A DNA stretch of 36,062 bases from Pseudomonadota bacterium (GCA_023449855.1 JAEXHR010000028.1:1-36062); one strand, 5' to 3'; counted from the first letter of the stretch, positions 1 through 7,965 are shown. The notes: generated from the sequence alone by a model not told the origin. Numbers and translations: made by a program.

Positions 1-352
1 GCCGATGATGAAGCCGCAGCCGGTCGCGACCCCGGAGCAGCGACCGGCAGGCGGCGGGCAAAAGAAAGCGTCGATTTCGGTGGGCGCCATATCGAGATTC
101 CAGCAGCAGCTCGAGGCGCATATCGAGCGCTATCAGCGCGAACCGGGCGGCAGCGGTACGGTGCTGGTTGTATTTGCCATGCGCCGCGATGGCACTCTGG
201 TTCGTATCGGCGTGAAATCCAGCTCGGGGCGGCCGTTGCTCGATCGCGAAGCGCTGGAGACCGTCCGGCGGGCACAACCGCTTCCGCGCATTCCCGCCGA
301 TATGCCGGAGCTCGTCACCGTGCTCATACCTGTTGCATTTGACGCACGGTGA
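1..352 (+). CDS. TonB-family protein, C-terminal part (5' end outside window)
   Basis: The frame is open to the left edge, so the first visible ATG (position 5) is probably internal. The visible 115 or so residues contain a low-complexity Pro/Gln/Gly stretch and then a TonB-C-like domain. That domain starts with a helix (FQQQLEAHIERYQREPG), continues with VLVVFAMRRDGTLVRIGVKS and LLDREALETVRRAQPLP, and ends in a VLIPVAFDAR strand, which is the usual alpha-beta order of TonB C-terminal domains. Such domains cross the periplasm and contact outer-membrane transporters, passing on energy from ExbB-ExbD. The gene lies just upstream of a FecI-like sigma factor, the arrangement expected of a Ton-dependent signalling cluster whose receptor would lie further left. 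The membrane anchor cannot be seen, so it may be a full TonB or a shorter TonB-C protein. Confidence 0.75.
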   Translation, partial: PMMKPQPVATPEQRPAGGGQKKASISVGAISRFQQQLEAHIERYQREPGGSGTVLVVFAMRRDGTLVRIGVKSSSGRPLLDREALETVRRAQPLPRIPADMPELVTVLIPVAFDAR

Positions 353-469
353 TTGAATCCGTGATCGGCGATGGCAGGAATGCCAGTTCCGTAATCAATT
401 TGTCATGAGCGGACGGTAACACCCTGCCTGCTGAGGTCGTGATCGGTTTGTGTATAAGGGCGGCAACCG

Positions 470-1009
470 TTGAGTGGGGTAGATCGTACAACGTTGCGGG
501 ACGTCTTGGCGGCCGATTATAGCGGCCTTTTCAAGCGTTTGACGCGAAAGCTCGGCTCTTCCGAGCTGGCGGGCGATGCCCTGCAGGAAACTTTCCTGCG
601 CGTTGAGCGCATGTCGAATACGCCGGCCATCAGCAGCCCGAAGGACTATTTGTTCCGCATTGCAATCAACGTTGCGACCGACCGTCGCCGCGTCGAGCAG
701 CGGCATCTCAGTCTCGATGCCATCGATGCCTTGCTCGACATTCCGGATGATGCGCCGGATGCCGCTGCGGTGGTCGAAGGGCGCCAGGATATCGAGGCGC
801 TCGATCGCGCGCTGGCGGAGCTGCCGGCTCGCGCGCGCCAAGTCTTCATCGCGGCGGTTGTGAAGAAGCAGCCGGACCACGAAATTGCGGCGCAACTGGG
901 CGTTAGTATCCGGACGGTTGAAATCGATCTCCGCAATGCTCTGAAACATTGCGCGCAGCGGCTCGACCGAACTTTGATCCGGCGCACGGGCGGCCCTCGC
1001 CCGCGCTAG
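470..1009 (+). CDS. ECF RNA polymerase sigma factor, FecI type
   Basis: A 179-residue protein with the two-domain layout of ECF sigma factors. Region 2 is seen as LGSSELAGDALQETFLRVER and SPKDYLFRIAINVATDRRR (residues about 28-76). Region 4, the -35-binding helix-turn-helix, is seen as LAELPARARQVFIAAV followed by EIAAQLGVSIRTVEIDLRNA (residues about 120-165). It directs RNA polymerase to a small set of promoters, normally after a surface signal passes through a FecR partner. The start is TTG at 470; no better in-frame start gives a complete region 2. The FecR-like gene follows after about 300 bases, an unusually long gap for this pair, so the two may not share one transcript. The adjacent TpsB/ExbB/TonB operon is its likely target, but this is inference from position. 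Confidence 0.9.
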   Translation: MSGVDRTTLRDVLAADYSGLFKRLTRKLGSSELAGDALQETFLRVERMSNTPAISSPKDYLFRIAINVATDRRRVEQRHLSLDAIDALLDIPDDAPDAAAVVEGRQDIEALDRALAELPARARQVFIAAVVKKQPDHEIAAQLGVSIRTVEIDLRNALKHCAQRLDRTLIRRTGGPRPR

Positions 1010-1309
1010 AGCTCGGAGCTTGTATCGGCGATTGTCGATGCAAATTCAGGCAGATATTTGCTTCATTCGTTGTTGTCGAAGCCGGTTCGAAACTATCGGG
1101 CCGAAAAATTCTGTGCCATTAAGCGACGATTCGGCTGCGGGATAGCGTGGCCTCAACCGTCTAGTGCTTGAAGGTACTGTCATCCATTTCGATTCATCAG
1201 ATCAGAAACCCCGCGAAATCCATGACCCGTATCATTCTTCCGGTCAGGTCTTTTATCGTCCCCGCGGGACCGGCTGTTGTATCGATCGAGCGCTGCAGGT
1301 CGTGGCCAA
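1010..1309 (+). other. intergenic region between sigma factor and FecR-like gene
   Basis: About 300 bases, noticeably less GC-rich than the flanking genes. I find no convincing coding frame, strong hairpin or RNA gene. A promoter for the FecR-like gene could lie here, but I cannot point to a specific box. Confidence 0.4.
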
Positions 1310-2272
1310 GTGACTGAGGCAGGCGACGATAACGGCTTGCTCGATCGGGCAATCGACTGGGTCGCTCTACTGCGCTCGGGGCGGGCCACGACTGAGGACG
1401 CTGAGCAGTTGCAGCGCTGGCGCGCGCTGAGTCCGGCGCATGAAGCTGCGTTCCGGCAGGCAGCTCGCCTGTATCGCGATCTCGGTACCATGGGCGCGGA
1501 GCTCGAGCGCCGGAATGTTCGGCCCTTCGTCGCCCGTCGTGCCGTGACGCGCCGTGCGTTGATCGGCGGAGCGATGGCGGCTTCGGTTGCGGGCTATATG
1601 GTGGTGAAGCCGCCGATGGAGCTGTGGCCCTCGCTGGCGGAAATGTCGGCGGACTATCGCACGGCGAAGGGTGAGCAGCTCGATGTCGCGCTGGCGGACA
1701 ATGTCTCGCTCAAGCTCAATACGCAGACCAGCGTGGCGGTTCGCGGCAGCGGCATCAATCCGCGCATCGAGCTGATTTCGGGGGAGGCTGCGATTACCTC
1801 GCAACGATCGACGTCGGATCCGCTGGTGGTGATTGCTGCCGATGGCCAGATCGCGTCATCTGCCGGCGAAGTGAATATCCGCTGTATCGACGGGGTCGTG
1901 CTCGCAACCTGCATTCAGGGCTCGATCACTGTGAGCCATGGCGGGCGTAGCGTCGAGCTGACCGGCGGGCAACAGGTTTCTTATTCGGCGTCGGAGTCGC
2001 TCGGCAAGCCGTCGTCGGTGATTGATTCTGCCGTTCTGTCGGCGTGGCGCGAAAAACTGCTGATCTTCAAGGACAAGCCGCTTGCCGCCGTGGTCAGCGA
2101 GATCAACCGCTATCGCCCCGGCAAGATCGTCGTGACAAATTCCGATCTTGGCCAGCGCCTGGTCAACGGTACGTTCCATACTGACAAGCTCGACGATTTC
2201 GTCGCGCAGGTCCGCCAGCTCTATGCGGTGAAGGTACGGGCATTGCCCGGCGGCGTCGTTCTGCTGAGCTGA
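1310..2272 (+). CDS. FecR-like transmembrane anti-sigma / signal-relay protein
   Basis: With GTG at 1310 the protein has 320 residues; a TTG at 1277 would add 11 residues with no family similarity, so 1310 is preferred. The N-terminal cytoplasmic part (residues about 8-58, AIDWVALLRSGRATTEDAE and LQRWRALSPAHEAAFRQA) matches the DUF4880 sigma-binding domain of FecR proteins. One membrane segment follows at about residues 83-100, preceded by a twin arginine (TRRALIGG). The periplasmic part carries the FecR domain (about 110-220) and ends in a DUF4974/STN-like module (LLIFKDKPLAAVVSEINRY, then LVNGTFHTDKLDDFVAQVRQ). FecR proteins hold or activate their ECF sigma factor according to the state of an outer-membrane receptor. 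The partner here is the sigma factor at 470-1009. Confidence 0.9.
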   Translation: MTEAGDDNGLLDRAIDWVALLRSGRATTEDAEQLQRWRALSPAHEAAFRQAARLYRDLGTMGAELERRNVRPFVARRAVTRRALIGGAMAASVAGYMVVKPPMELWPSLAEMSADYRTAKGEQLDVALADNVSLKLNTQTSVAVRGSGINPRIELISGEAAITSQRSTSDPLVVIAADGQIASSAGEVNIRCIDGVVLATCIQGSITVSHGGRSVELTGGQQVSYSASESLGKPSSVIDSAVLSAWREKLLIFKDKPLAAVVSEINRYRPGKIVVTNSDLGQRLVNGTFHTDKLDDFVAQVRQLYAVKVRALPGGVVLLS

Positions 2273-2356
2273 CAGAGCACTGATATCATTCGGCAAACGG
2301 CGCGGGCGCAGCTCGTCGCGTAGCATTTCTGTCATCTTTCCCGCCAAGTGATTCGG

Positions 2357-2418
2357 CCCGCACGTTTTTCTTAATTTTCTTTTGCGGGTTGATGGTCGCC
2401 CAAACGTCTTCAGGACGT
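2357..2418 (+). promoter_or_regulatory. AT-rich tract and small palindrome upstream of the tpsB operon
   Basis: The 205-base gap between the FecR-like gene and the tpsB-like gene contains a T-rich tract at 2363-2383, unusual in this GC-rich window, flanked by CCCGCA (2357-2362) and TGCGGG (2383-2388). A second short palindrome, ACGTC-ttcag-GACGT, lies at 2404-2418. This is the most plausible place for the promoter and an operator of the 12-kb operon. I cannot identify -35/-10 elements with certainty. Confidence 0.3.
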
Positions 2419-2477
2419 AGGGACCTGATTGCGAGCGCGCGGCTCGCTCTCGGCGTGCCCTCTTATGGGCTTGATGC

Positions 2478-4289
2478 ATGCTTGTTTTTCTTAGAGACGA
2501 TGTCGGCGCGAAGCTGCCGAAGTGGCGGTTTTTGCAATTCTCGGCTCCGGCAGTCCTGATGCTCGCAAGCATCGGCGCTCTCTGTGGCGCTTCTCAATCG
2601 GTTTATGCGGCTCCGAGTCAGCAGGCTGATGCAAAGTCTTCTGACGGCAAGTCTTCCGATGTCAAATCTTCCGATGGCAAGTCTGCGGGTGCGAAGGAGG
2701 CCGGCGGCAAGCCTGCGGCAGAGGCTGCGGCGCCAGCTGCGCCCGCCGCGCCGGCCCAGCGTTTCGATATCGACGACTTCGCCGTGCAGGGCGCTGACAA
2801 GCTGCCGCAGATCGATGTCGAAGAGGCGATCTATCCCTTCCTGGGTCCCAACCGTACGGCTGACGATGTCGAAAAGGCGCGTGCGGCGCTCGAAAAGGCG
2901 TATCACGACAAGGGCTTCCAGACCGTCAGCGTTTCCGTCCCGCAGCAGAATGCGTTGACCGGGCGGGTGATCCTGAAGGTGACCGAGATGAAGGTCGGTC
3001 AGTTGCGCGTGAAGAATGCTCGCTACTTCGATCTCGACAAGGTTAAGGACAGGGCTCCGTCGCTGAAGCCGGGTACCGTGCCGAATTTCAATACGGTGAC
3101 GAAGGATATCGTCAGCCTCAATCAGTGGCCTGATCGTCGCGTGACGCCGGCGCTTCGTGCGGGTGTGACGCCGGGCACCGTCGACGTCGATCTGAACGTC
3201 GAAGACAAGGCGCCGTTCCACGGCAGCGTCGAACTCAACAATCGTCGTTCGCCGAATACGACGGGGTCAAGGCTCATCGGTACGGCGCGCTACGACAATC
3301 TGTGGCAGCTCGGCCATTCGTTCAGCTTCACCTATCAGGTCGCGCCGGAAAATCCGAAGGATGCCGAAGTGTTCTCGGCTTCGTATCTCGCGCGCTTCGA
3401 GGATATCGACTGGCTCACCGCGCTCGTCTACGGCGTGAAATCGAGCAGCGACGTCGCCACCGTCGGTGGCATGAATGTCGTCGGTCCCGGTGAGATCATC
3501 GGCGCCCGCGCAGTGATGACGCTGCCGGCCCGTGAAAACTTCTTCCATACCCTGTCGGCTGGTATGGACTACAAGCATTTCGATCAGACCATGCGGGATC
3601 TGAGCGGCAACGGCTTCGGCACGCCGATCACCTACTTCCCGGCCGTCGCCAGCTACGGCGCCACCTTCCAGGGCGAGAAGTCGCTGACCCAGCTCAACGC
3701 ATCGATCACCGCTGCCATGCGTCCGGTGGGCGACGACTGGCGCGAGTTCGACAACAAGCGCGCCTGGGCATCCGGCAGCTTCACGCATTTGAACGTCGAT
3801 CTCGCCCATACCCACGAACTGCCTGAAGGCTTCCAGTTCTGGACCAAGGTCGCAGCACAGGTCTCGGACGGTCCGCAGGTCTCGAGTGAGCAGTTCAGTG
3901 TCGGCGGCATGGATACGGTGCGCGGCTATCTCGAATCCGAAGTGCTGGGCGATGACGGTATCGTCGGCAATATCGAAATCCGCTCTCCCGATGTCGGCAG
4001 CATGCTGCAGAAGGAAATGAAGGACGAGACCGGGCAGGGCAACGCGCGTTTCACGACCTTCAATGAATGGCGCTTCTTCGGTTTCGTCGATGGCGGTCAT
4101 GTTCGCGTGCAGCGGCCGCTGCCCGAACAGCAGTCGCGTTTCGACGTCTGGAGCTATGGCGCGGGCACTCGTTTCAAGGTCTTCGAAGGCTTCAATGGCT
4201 CGATCGCCTATTCGGTGCCGATGATTACTCAAGCTTACACGCATGCCAATACTGGGCGCGTGAACTTCCGTATTTGGGGTGAATTCTGA
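2478..4289 (+). CDS. TpsB/FhaC/ShlB-type outer-membrane transporter (two-partner secretion)
   Basis: A 603-residue protein. An N-terminal hydrophobic segment ending near VYA (about residue 44) is a signal peptide. It is followed by a low-complexity Lys/Ser/Ala/Pro linker with three KSSDG/KSSDV repeats. Two POTRA-like domains follow (about residues 95-170 and 170-245; RFDIDDFAVQGADKLP, LEKAYHDKGFQTVSVSVP, DVDLNVEDKAPFHGSVEL). The rest is a 16-strand-type barrel with the NNRRSPNTTGSRLIG motif and the TpsB signature VRGY (GGMDTVRGYLESE), ending in an aromatic-rich strand with terminal Phe. TpsB proteins move a large TpsA protein across the outer membrane, but no TpsA gene is in the window. The stop overlaps the next start by one base (TGATG), so translation is probably coupled to the ExbB-like gene. 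Confidence 0.9.
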   Translation: MLVFLRDDVGAKLPKWRFLQFSAPAVLMLASIGALCGASQSVYAAPSQQADAKSSDGKSSDVKSSDGKSAGAKEAGGKPAAEAAAPAAPAAPAQRFDIDDFAVQGADKLPQIDVEEAIYPFLGPNRTADDVEKARAALEKAYHDKGFQTVSVSVPQQNALTGRVILKVTEMKVGQLRVKNARYFDLDKVKDRAPSLKPGTVPNFNTVTKDIVSLNQWPDRRVTPALRAGVTPGTVDVDLNVEDKAPFHGSVELNNRRSPNTTGSRLIGTARYDNLWQLGHSFSFTYQVAPENPKDAEVFSASYLARFEDIDWLTALVYGVKSSSDVATVGGMNVVGPGEIIGARAVMTLPARENFFHTLSAGMDYKHFDQTMRDLSGNGFGTPITYFPAVASYGATFQGEKSLTQLNASITAAMRPVGDDWREFDNKRAWASGSFTHLNVDLAHTHELPEGFQFWTKVAAQVSDGPQVSSEQFSVGGMDTVRGYLESEVLGDDGIVGNIEIRSPDVGSMLQKEMKDETGQGNARFTTFNEWRFFGFVDGGHVRVQRPLPEQQSRFDVWSYGAGTRFKVFEGFNGSIAYSVPMITQAYTHANTGRVNFRIWGEF

Positions 4290-6280
4290 TGACGATGGGG
4301 AACGGTCACATGAGCATGGGCGTCTCTAGCCTGCGCCGGCGAATGAAGAATGCGGCTGCGGGCCTCGCGCTTGGTTTCGCTGCAGCGATGACGCTGTTTC
4401 CGTCCACGGCCAATGCCTGGTGGAACGATGAGTGGCAGCTGCGCAAGAAGATCAATATCGATGCGAGCGCCACCGGCGCCAACATTACCGATCCGATCGG
4501 CACTGTTCCGGTGCTGGTGCGCCTGCATTCCGGCAACTTCCGTTTCAGCCTGGCCAAGGATGACGGCAGCGATCTGCGCTTCGTCGCCACCGACGACAAG
4601 ACTCCGCTGAAGCATCACGTCGAGAAGTGGGATGCCCTGCTCGGTGAAGCACTGGTCTGGGTTTCGGTGCCGAACGTGGCGCCGGGCGCCAAGTCGGATT
4701 TCTGGATCTACTACGGCAACAAGAAAGCCGCAGCGACCAACGATTCCAAGGGCACTTACGATGCCGACACCGCTCTGGTCTATCACTTCAACGAGCGCGG
4801 CACGCCGGCGATCGATGCGTCGGTCTGGGCCAACAATGCGCAGAGCGTCGGCCAGCCGGCTGACGGCTCGCTGATCGGCACCGGCCTGCGTCTCGACGGT
4901 CGCAACATCGTCACGCTTCCGGCTTCGCCGTCGCTCGGCATGGCGGACGGTGCGCCGTTCACCTTCTCGACCTGGATCAAGCCGGCCGCCGCTGTGCCGA
5001 ACTCGGCGCTGTTCAGCCGCCGTGATGGCGCCAACGGCCTGGTGATCGGTCTCGATAACGGTTCGCCGTTCGTCGAGGTGAGCAATGCCGCTGGCACGCA
5101 GCGCAGTGGTGCTGGCGCGCCGGTTGCCGCCAATTCGTGGAATCATCTGGCAGTCGTCGCTGCCAGCGGGACTGTCACCGTCTATCTGAACGGTACGGCC
5201 TATGCGACTCTGAACGCCTCGCTCCCCGCCTTGACCGGTGTGGCGCGCCTGGGCGGCGATGCCCCGCCGCCTGCGGCCGCTGCCGCCGCAGCGCCTGCGG
5301 CCGATGCCGCAGCTCCTGCCGCCGACGGAACCGCTCCTGCCGCTGATGCCGCTGCAGCCCCTGTTGCAGTCGCAGCGATGGCCGGTTTCGTCGGCGACAT
5401 CGACGAACTGCAGATCTCCAAGATCGCGCGTTCGCCGGGCTTCATCAAATTCGCTTCGGTCGAGCAGGGCACCGAGCCCGCCAAGCTGATCGCCTTCAGC
5501 AACGATGAAGAGACCGCCAGCTGGATGTCGGGCCACTTCGCCATCATCCTGAAGGCGGTGACCATCGACGGCTGGATCGTGATCGGCCTGTTGATGATCA
5601 TGGCCGTTGCCAGCTGGATCGTGACCTGGGATCGCGTCAGCTACATGAAGCGACAGGCCAAGGCCAACGACCGCTTCATGAAGAGCTTCCGTCAGCTCGC
5701 CGACAACCTGACGGCGCTCGACCGCGGCGAAGTCGACGAAAACGCGGCCGTGCTTGGCAGCAAGCTCGACGACGAAGAAGCGCAGGTGGTCCGTGCGTCC
5801 TCGCTGTACCGCATCTATCACGTCGGTGCTGAGCAGATCAGCAACCGCTTCGCCAACACCGACATGATCCGCCTCAACGGCGCATCGATCTCGGCGATCC
5901 GTGCCGCTCTCGACAGCATGTTCGTCAAGGAAAGCCAGCGCCTCAACAAGCTGATGGTGGTGCTGACCATCTCGATCTCTGGCGGCCCCTTCCTCGGCCT
6001 GCTCGGCACCGTGGTCGGCGTCATGATCACCTTCGCGGCCATCGCGGAAAGCGGCGACGTCAACGTCAACGCCATCGCACCGGGCATCGCGGCGGCGCTC
6101 GTCGCCACCATCGCCGGCCTGTTCGTCGCTATCCCTGCGCTGTTTGCCTACAACTACCTGGTGACGCGTATCGGCGAACTGACCTCCGACATGCAGGTCT
6201 TCATCGACGAGTTCGTGACCAAGATGGCCGAATTCTACTCGAGCGAGCCGGTCGTCGATCATCGCCAGGCTGCCGAGTAA
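4289..6280 (+). CDS. ExbB/TolQ/MotA-type proton channel with periplasmic DUF2341-LamG extension
   Basis: A 663-residue protein, nearly three times the length of a normal ExbB. Residues 1-43 are a signal peptide ending ANA. Residues about 44-150 resemble DUF2341 (WWNDEWQLRKKINID, SDFWIYYGNKKAAAT). Residues about 155-385 form a LamG-like fold (ALVYHFNE, FTFSTWIKP, WNHLAVVAASGTVTVYLNG, FVGDIDELQISKIARS). An Ala/Pro-rich insert at 5261-5382 interrupts that fold just before its last strands. The ExbB part starts at about residue 415 with TM1 (DGWIVIGLLMIMAVASWIV), then a cytoplasmic helical region, and two further membrane helices (FLGLLGTVVGVMITFAAIA; APGIAAALVATIAGLFVAIP), which are the conserved proton-channel signatures. 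With ExbD and TonB downstream it should form a pmf-driven motor. The extension places a carbohydrate- or protein-binding-type domain in the periplasm. Confidence 0.9.
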   Translation: MTMGNGHMSMGVSSLRRRMKNAAAGLALGFAAAMTLFPSTANAWWNDEWQLRKKINIDASATGANITDPIGTVPVLVRLHSGNFRFSLAKDDGSDLRFVATDDKTPLKHHVEKWDALLGEALVWVSVPNVAPGAKSDFWIYYGNKKAAATNDSKGTYDADTALVYHFNERGTPAIDASVWANNAQSVGQPADGSLIGTGLRLDGRNIVTLPASPSLGMADGAPFTFSTWIKPAAAVPNSALFSRRDGANGLVIGLDNGSPFVEVSNAAGTQRSGAGAPVAANSWNHLAVVAASGTVTVYLNGTAYATLNASLPALTGVARLGGDAPPPAAAAAAAPAADAAAPAADGTAPAADAAAAPVAVAAMAGFVGDIDELQISKIARSPGFIKFASVEQGTEPAKLIAFSNDEETASWMSGHFAIILKAVTIDGWIVIGLLMIMAVASWIVTWDRVSYMKRQAKANDRFMKSFRQLADNLTALDRGEVDENAAVLGSKLDDEEAQVVRASSLYRIYHVGAEQISNRFANTDMIRLNGASISAIRAALDSMFVKESQRLNKLMVVLTISISGGPFLGLLGTVVGVMITFAAIAESGDVNVNAIAPGIAAALVATIAGLFVAIPALFAYNYLVTRIGELTSDMQVFIDEFVTKMAEFYSSEPVVDHRQAAE

Positions 6281-6285
6281 AAACG

Positions 6286-6690
6286 ATGCAGCTCCAGGCC
6301 AAGAACAAGCCGTACGACGACATCAACATCACGCCGATGTTGGACCTCGCCTACGTGCTGCTGATCATCTTCATCGTGATGACGACGGCGACGGTGCAGG
6401 GCCAGAAGGTCAATCTGCCCAAGGCCTCCGCCGCCCCGAGCCTTGCGACCCCGACCACCAAGGCGATCACCGTCTCGAACGACGGCAAGATCTTCCTCGA
6501 CACCATTCCGGTGACGCTGCCCGAACTGGAGCAGCGTCTGGTGCAGCAGAAAGCGCTGACGCCCGAATTTCCCGTGGTTCTGCGCGGCGACGCGCAGACC
6601 CAGTACCAAAGCGTGATGGACGTTCTCGATCTGCTCGGCCGGATCGGCCTCTCGCAGGTCGGCCTCGCCACCAAACCTCTCGTGAAGTAA
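6286..6690 (+). CDS. exbD: ExbD/TolR-type biopolymer transport protein
   Basis: A 134-residue protein that starts 5 bases after the ExbB-like stop. It has the short cytoplasmic N terminus, one membrane helix and periplasmic domain typical of ExbD. The helix begins INITPMLDLAYVLLIIFIVM, with the conserved membrane aspartate at residue 20 that carries protons in this family. The periplasmic part (PTTKAITVSNDGKIFLDTIP, LEQRLVQQKA, VVLRGDAQTQYQSVMDVLDL) matches the usual ExbD fold. It would form the stator ring with the extended ExbB and drive the TonB encoded two genes downstream. Confidence 0.93.
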   Translation: MQLQAKNKPYDDINITPMLDLAYVLLIIFIVMTTATVQGQKVNLPKASAAPSLATPTTKAITVSNDGKIFLDTIPVTLPELEQRLVQQKALTPEFPVVLRGDAQTQYQSVMDVLDLLGRIGLSQVGLATKPLVK

Positions 6691-6697
6691 CACCGCG

Positions 6698-7183
6698 ATG
6701 CAGACCGCCAGCCATATTGACGACCATACCAAGGGCGCTTTCGCGACCCTCTGGGCGTGGCTGCGCCGTGCTGCGTCCGGAGCGGCAAACGACGAGGCGC
6801 GGCAGGACAATGCTACGCCGCTGTCGCCGGCCAGTGTCGGTCTCGCTCATGAGCCCGGCATCGTGCTGCCATTCCCGCTGCGCGGCGAAGCGCTGCTGGT
6901 TCGCCTCGCCGAGCTGCTGCGTCGCCGCGTCGCCGAGCTGGTGCCGCAATGCGAACGGCTGTCGCTGACGCTATCGCATCATCCGGCGCTGCGCCTGTCG
7001 ATCGACGAGAGCGCATTCATCGAATTCGACGCACCTAGCGCCGAGTTCAATCTGGTGATCGAAGCGCCAAGCGGCACGCGGATGATCATCCAGACAACGG
7101 ATTTCGATGCAGTGGTGAAATTCGTTCTGCAATACGTCGTTGAGAAACTGTCCGACGACGCCGTGCTGGAGGCCGCATCGTGA
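6698..7183 (+). CDS. conserved-looking protein of unknown function between exbD and tonB
   Basis: A 161-residue protein without a clear signal peptide or membrane helix, so probably cytoplasmic. The first 55 residues are low in order (Ala, Asp, Pro). The rest alternates strands and helices (FPLRGEALLVRLAELLRRRV, LSLTLSHHPALRLSIDES, AEFNLVIEAPSGTRMIIQTT, AVVKFVLQYVVEKL). I do not recognise a family. The compact alpha-beta pattern with a final helix could be a small adaptor or chaperone, but this is speculation. Its gene starts 7 bases after exbD and its TGA overlaps the GTG start of tonB (GTGA), so it belongs to the operon and its translation is tied to TonB. Confidence 0.8.
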   Translation: MQTASHIDDHTKGAFATLWAWLRRAASGAANDEARQDNATPLSPASVGLAHEPGIVLPFPLRGEALLVRLAELLRRRVAELVPQCERLSLTLSHHPALRLSIDESAFIEFDAPSAEFNLVIEAPSGTRMIIQTTDFDAVVKFVLQYVVEKLSDDAVLEAAS

Positions 7184-7905
7184 AGAAGCCGTCGCAAAAA
7201 GGCCCGAATACTGAAACGGGCAGCAATCGCGGCGCCTACTGGCGCTACGGTGCGGTCGTCGCAGTTGTCGCTGCGTTCTTCGTGGGCGGCTGGTTCGTGG
7301 TCATGAGCGGCAGCGATATGCCGCCGCCGAAGCAGGTGCGCGAGCTGACGGTGGTGAACATCGTGCCACCGCCGCCGCCGCCTCCGCCGCCCGAGCAGAA
7401 GATGCTTGAGCAGCCGAAGGTGACAGAAGAGACCAAGATGATCGAGCAGCCGCTCGATGAGAAGCCACCGGAGAAGCCGGCCGACGAGCCTGTCAAGGAC
7501 GCGAAGAGTGAGGAGCCTCCGGGTCCCCTGTCACTCGATGCCAAGGCCACCGGTCCCGGCGATCTGTTCAATCTCGGCAGCAAGGTCGGCGGCAACCCCT
7601 ATGGCGGCCGCGGCGGCGGCGGCAGCAAGTTCGGCTGGTACGCCTCGATTGTGCAGACGCAGATTGAAGCAGCGATCCGGGCCAACGAGCGCACCAAGAA
7701 TGCGGTGATGCAGCTGCAGTTCCGCATCTGGGCCGACAATACCGGCCGCATCAGCCGCGTCGAGCTCGTCAATTCGAGCGGCAGCGCCGAGGTGGACGCC
7801 GCCATTCGCAACGACGTCATCGGCAGGCTGACGCTGCGGGAACCGCCGCCGAACGACATGCCTATGCCCATCAATGTCCGGGCGACCGGACGCAAGCCAA
7901 CGTAA
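7180..7905 (+). CDS. tonB: TonB energy transducer
   Basis: A 241-residue protein starting at GTG 7180, overlapping the upstream stop by four bases. Residues 1-21 are cytoplasmic, 22-42 form the membrane anchor (YGAVVAVVAAFFVGGWFVV), and a run of nine prolines at 63-71 opens a Pro/Glu/Lys-rich spacer. A Gly-rich hinge (GGNPYGGRGGGGSKFG) lies at about 136-151. The C-terminal TonB-C-like domain covers about 155-240 (YASIVQTQIEAAIRANERTK, VMQLQFRIWADNTGRISRVE, GSAEVDAAIRNDV, PMPINVRATG). It should carry energy from the ExbB-ExbD motor to an outer-membrane partner. The nearby outer-membrane candidates are the TpsB-type protein and the porin, neither of which shows the plug domain of a classic TonB-dependent receptor. 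Confidence 0.92.
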   Translation: MKKPSQKGPNTETGSNRGAYWRYGAVVAVVAAFFVGGWFVVMSGSDMPPPKQVRELTVVNIVPPPPPPPPPEQKMLEQPKVTEETKMIEQPLDEKPPEKPADEPVKDAKSEEPPGPLSLDAKATGPGDLFNLGSKVGGNPYGGRGGGGSKFGWYASIVQTQIEAAIRANERTKNAVMQLQFRIWADNTGRISRVELVNSSGSAEVDAAIRNDVIGRLTLREPPPNDMPMPINVRATGRKPT

Positions 7906-7965
7906 TTCGCGCGGCCGGGGGACGGCCAAGCAAACATCACTTCGACTAGCAGGGGACTTGATCCG

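Noticed and set aside
1277..1309. TTG at 1277 as start of the FecR-like gene
   Set aside because: The added 11 residues show no family similarity and a GTG at 1310 gives a normal N terminus. Neither start has a strong ribosome site, so some doubt remains.
4235..6262. A 675-codon open frame on the minus strand opposite the ExbB-like gene
   Set aside because: It is a shadow of high-GC coding sequence on the other strand: rich in His, Asp, Arg and Gly, without domains, and exactly opposite a gene with clear motifs.
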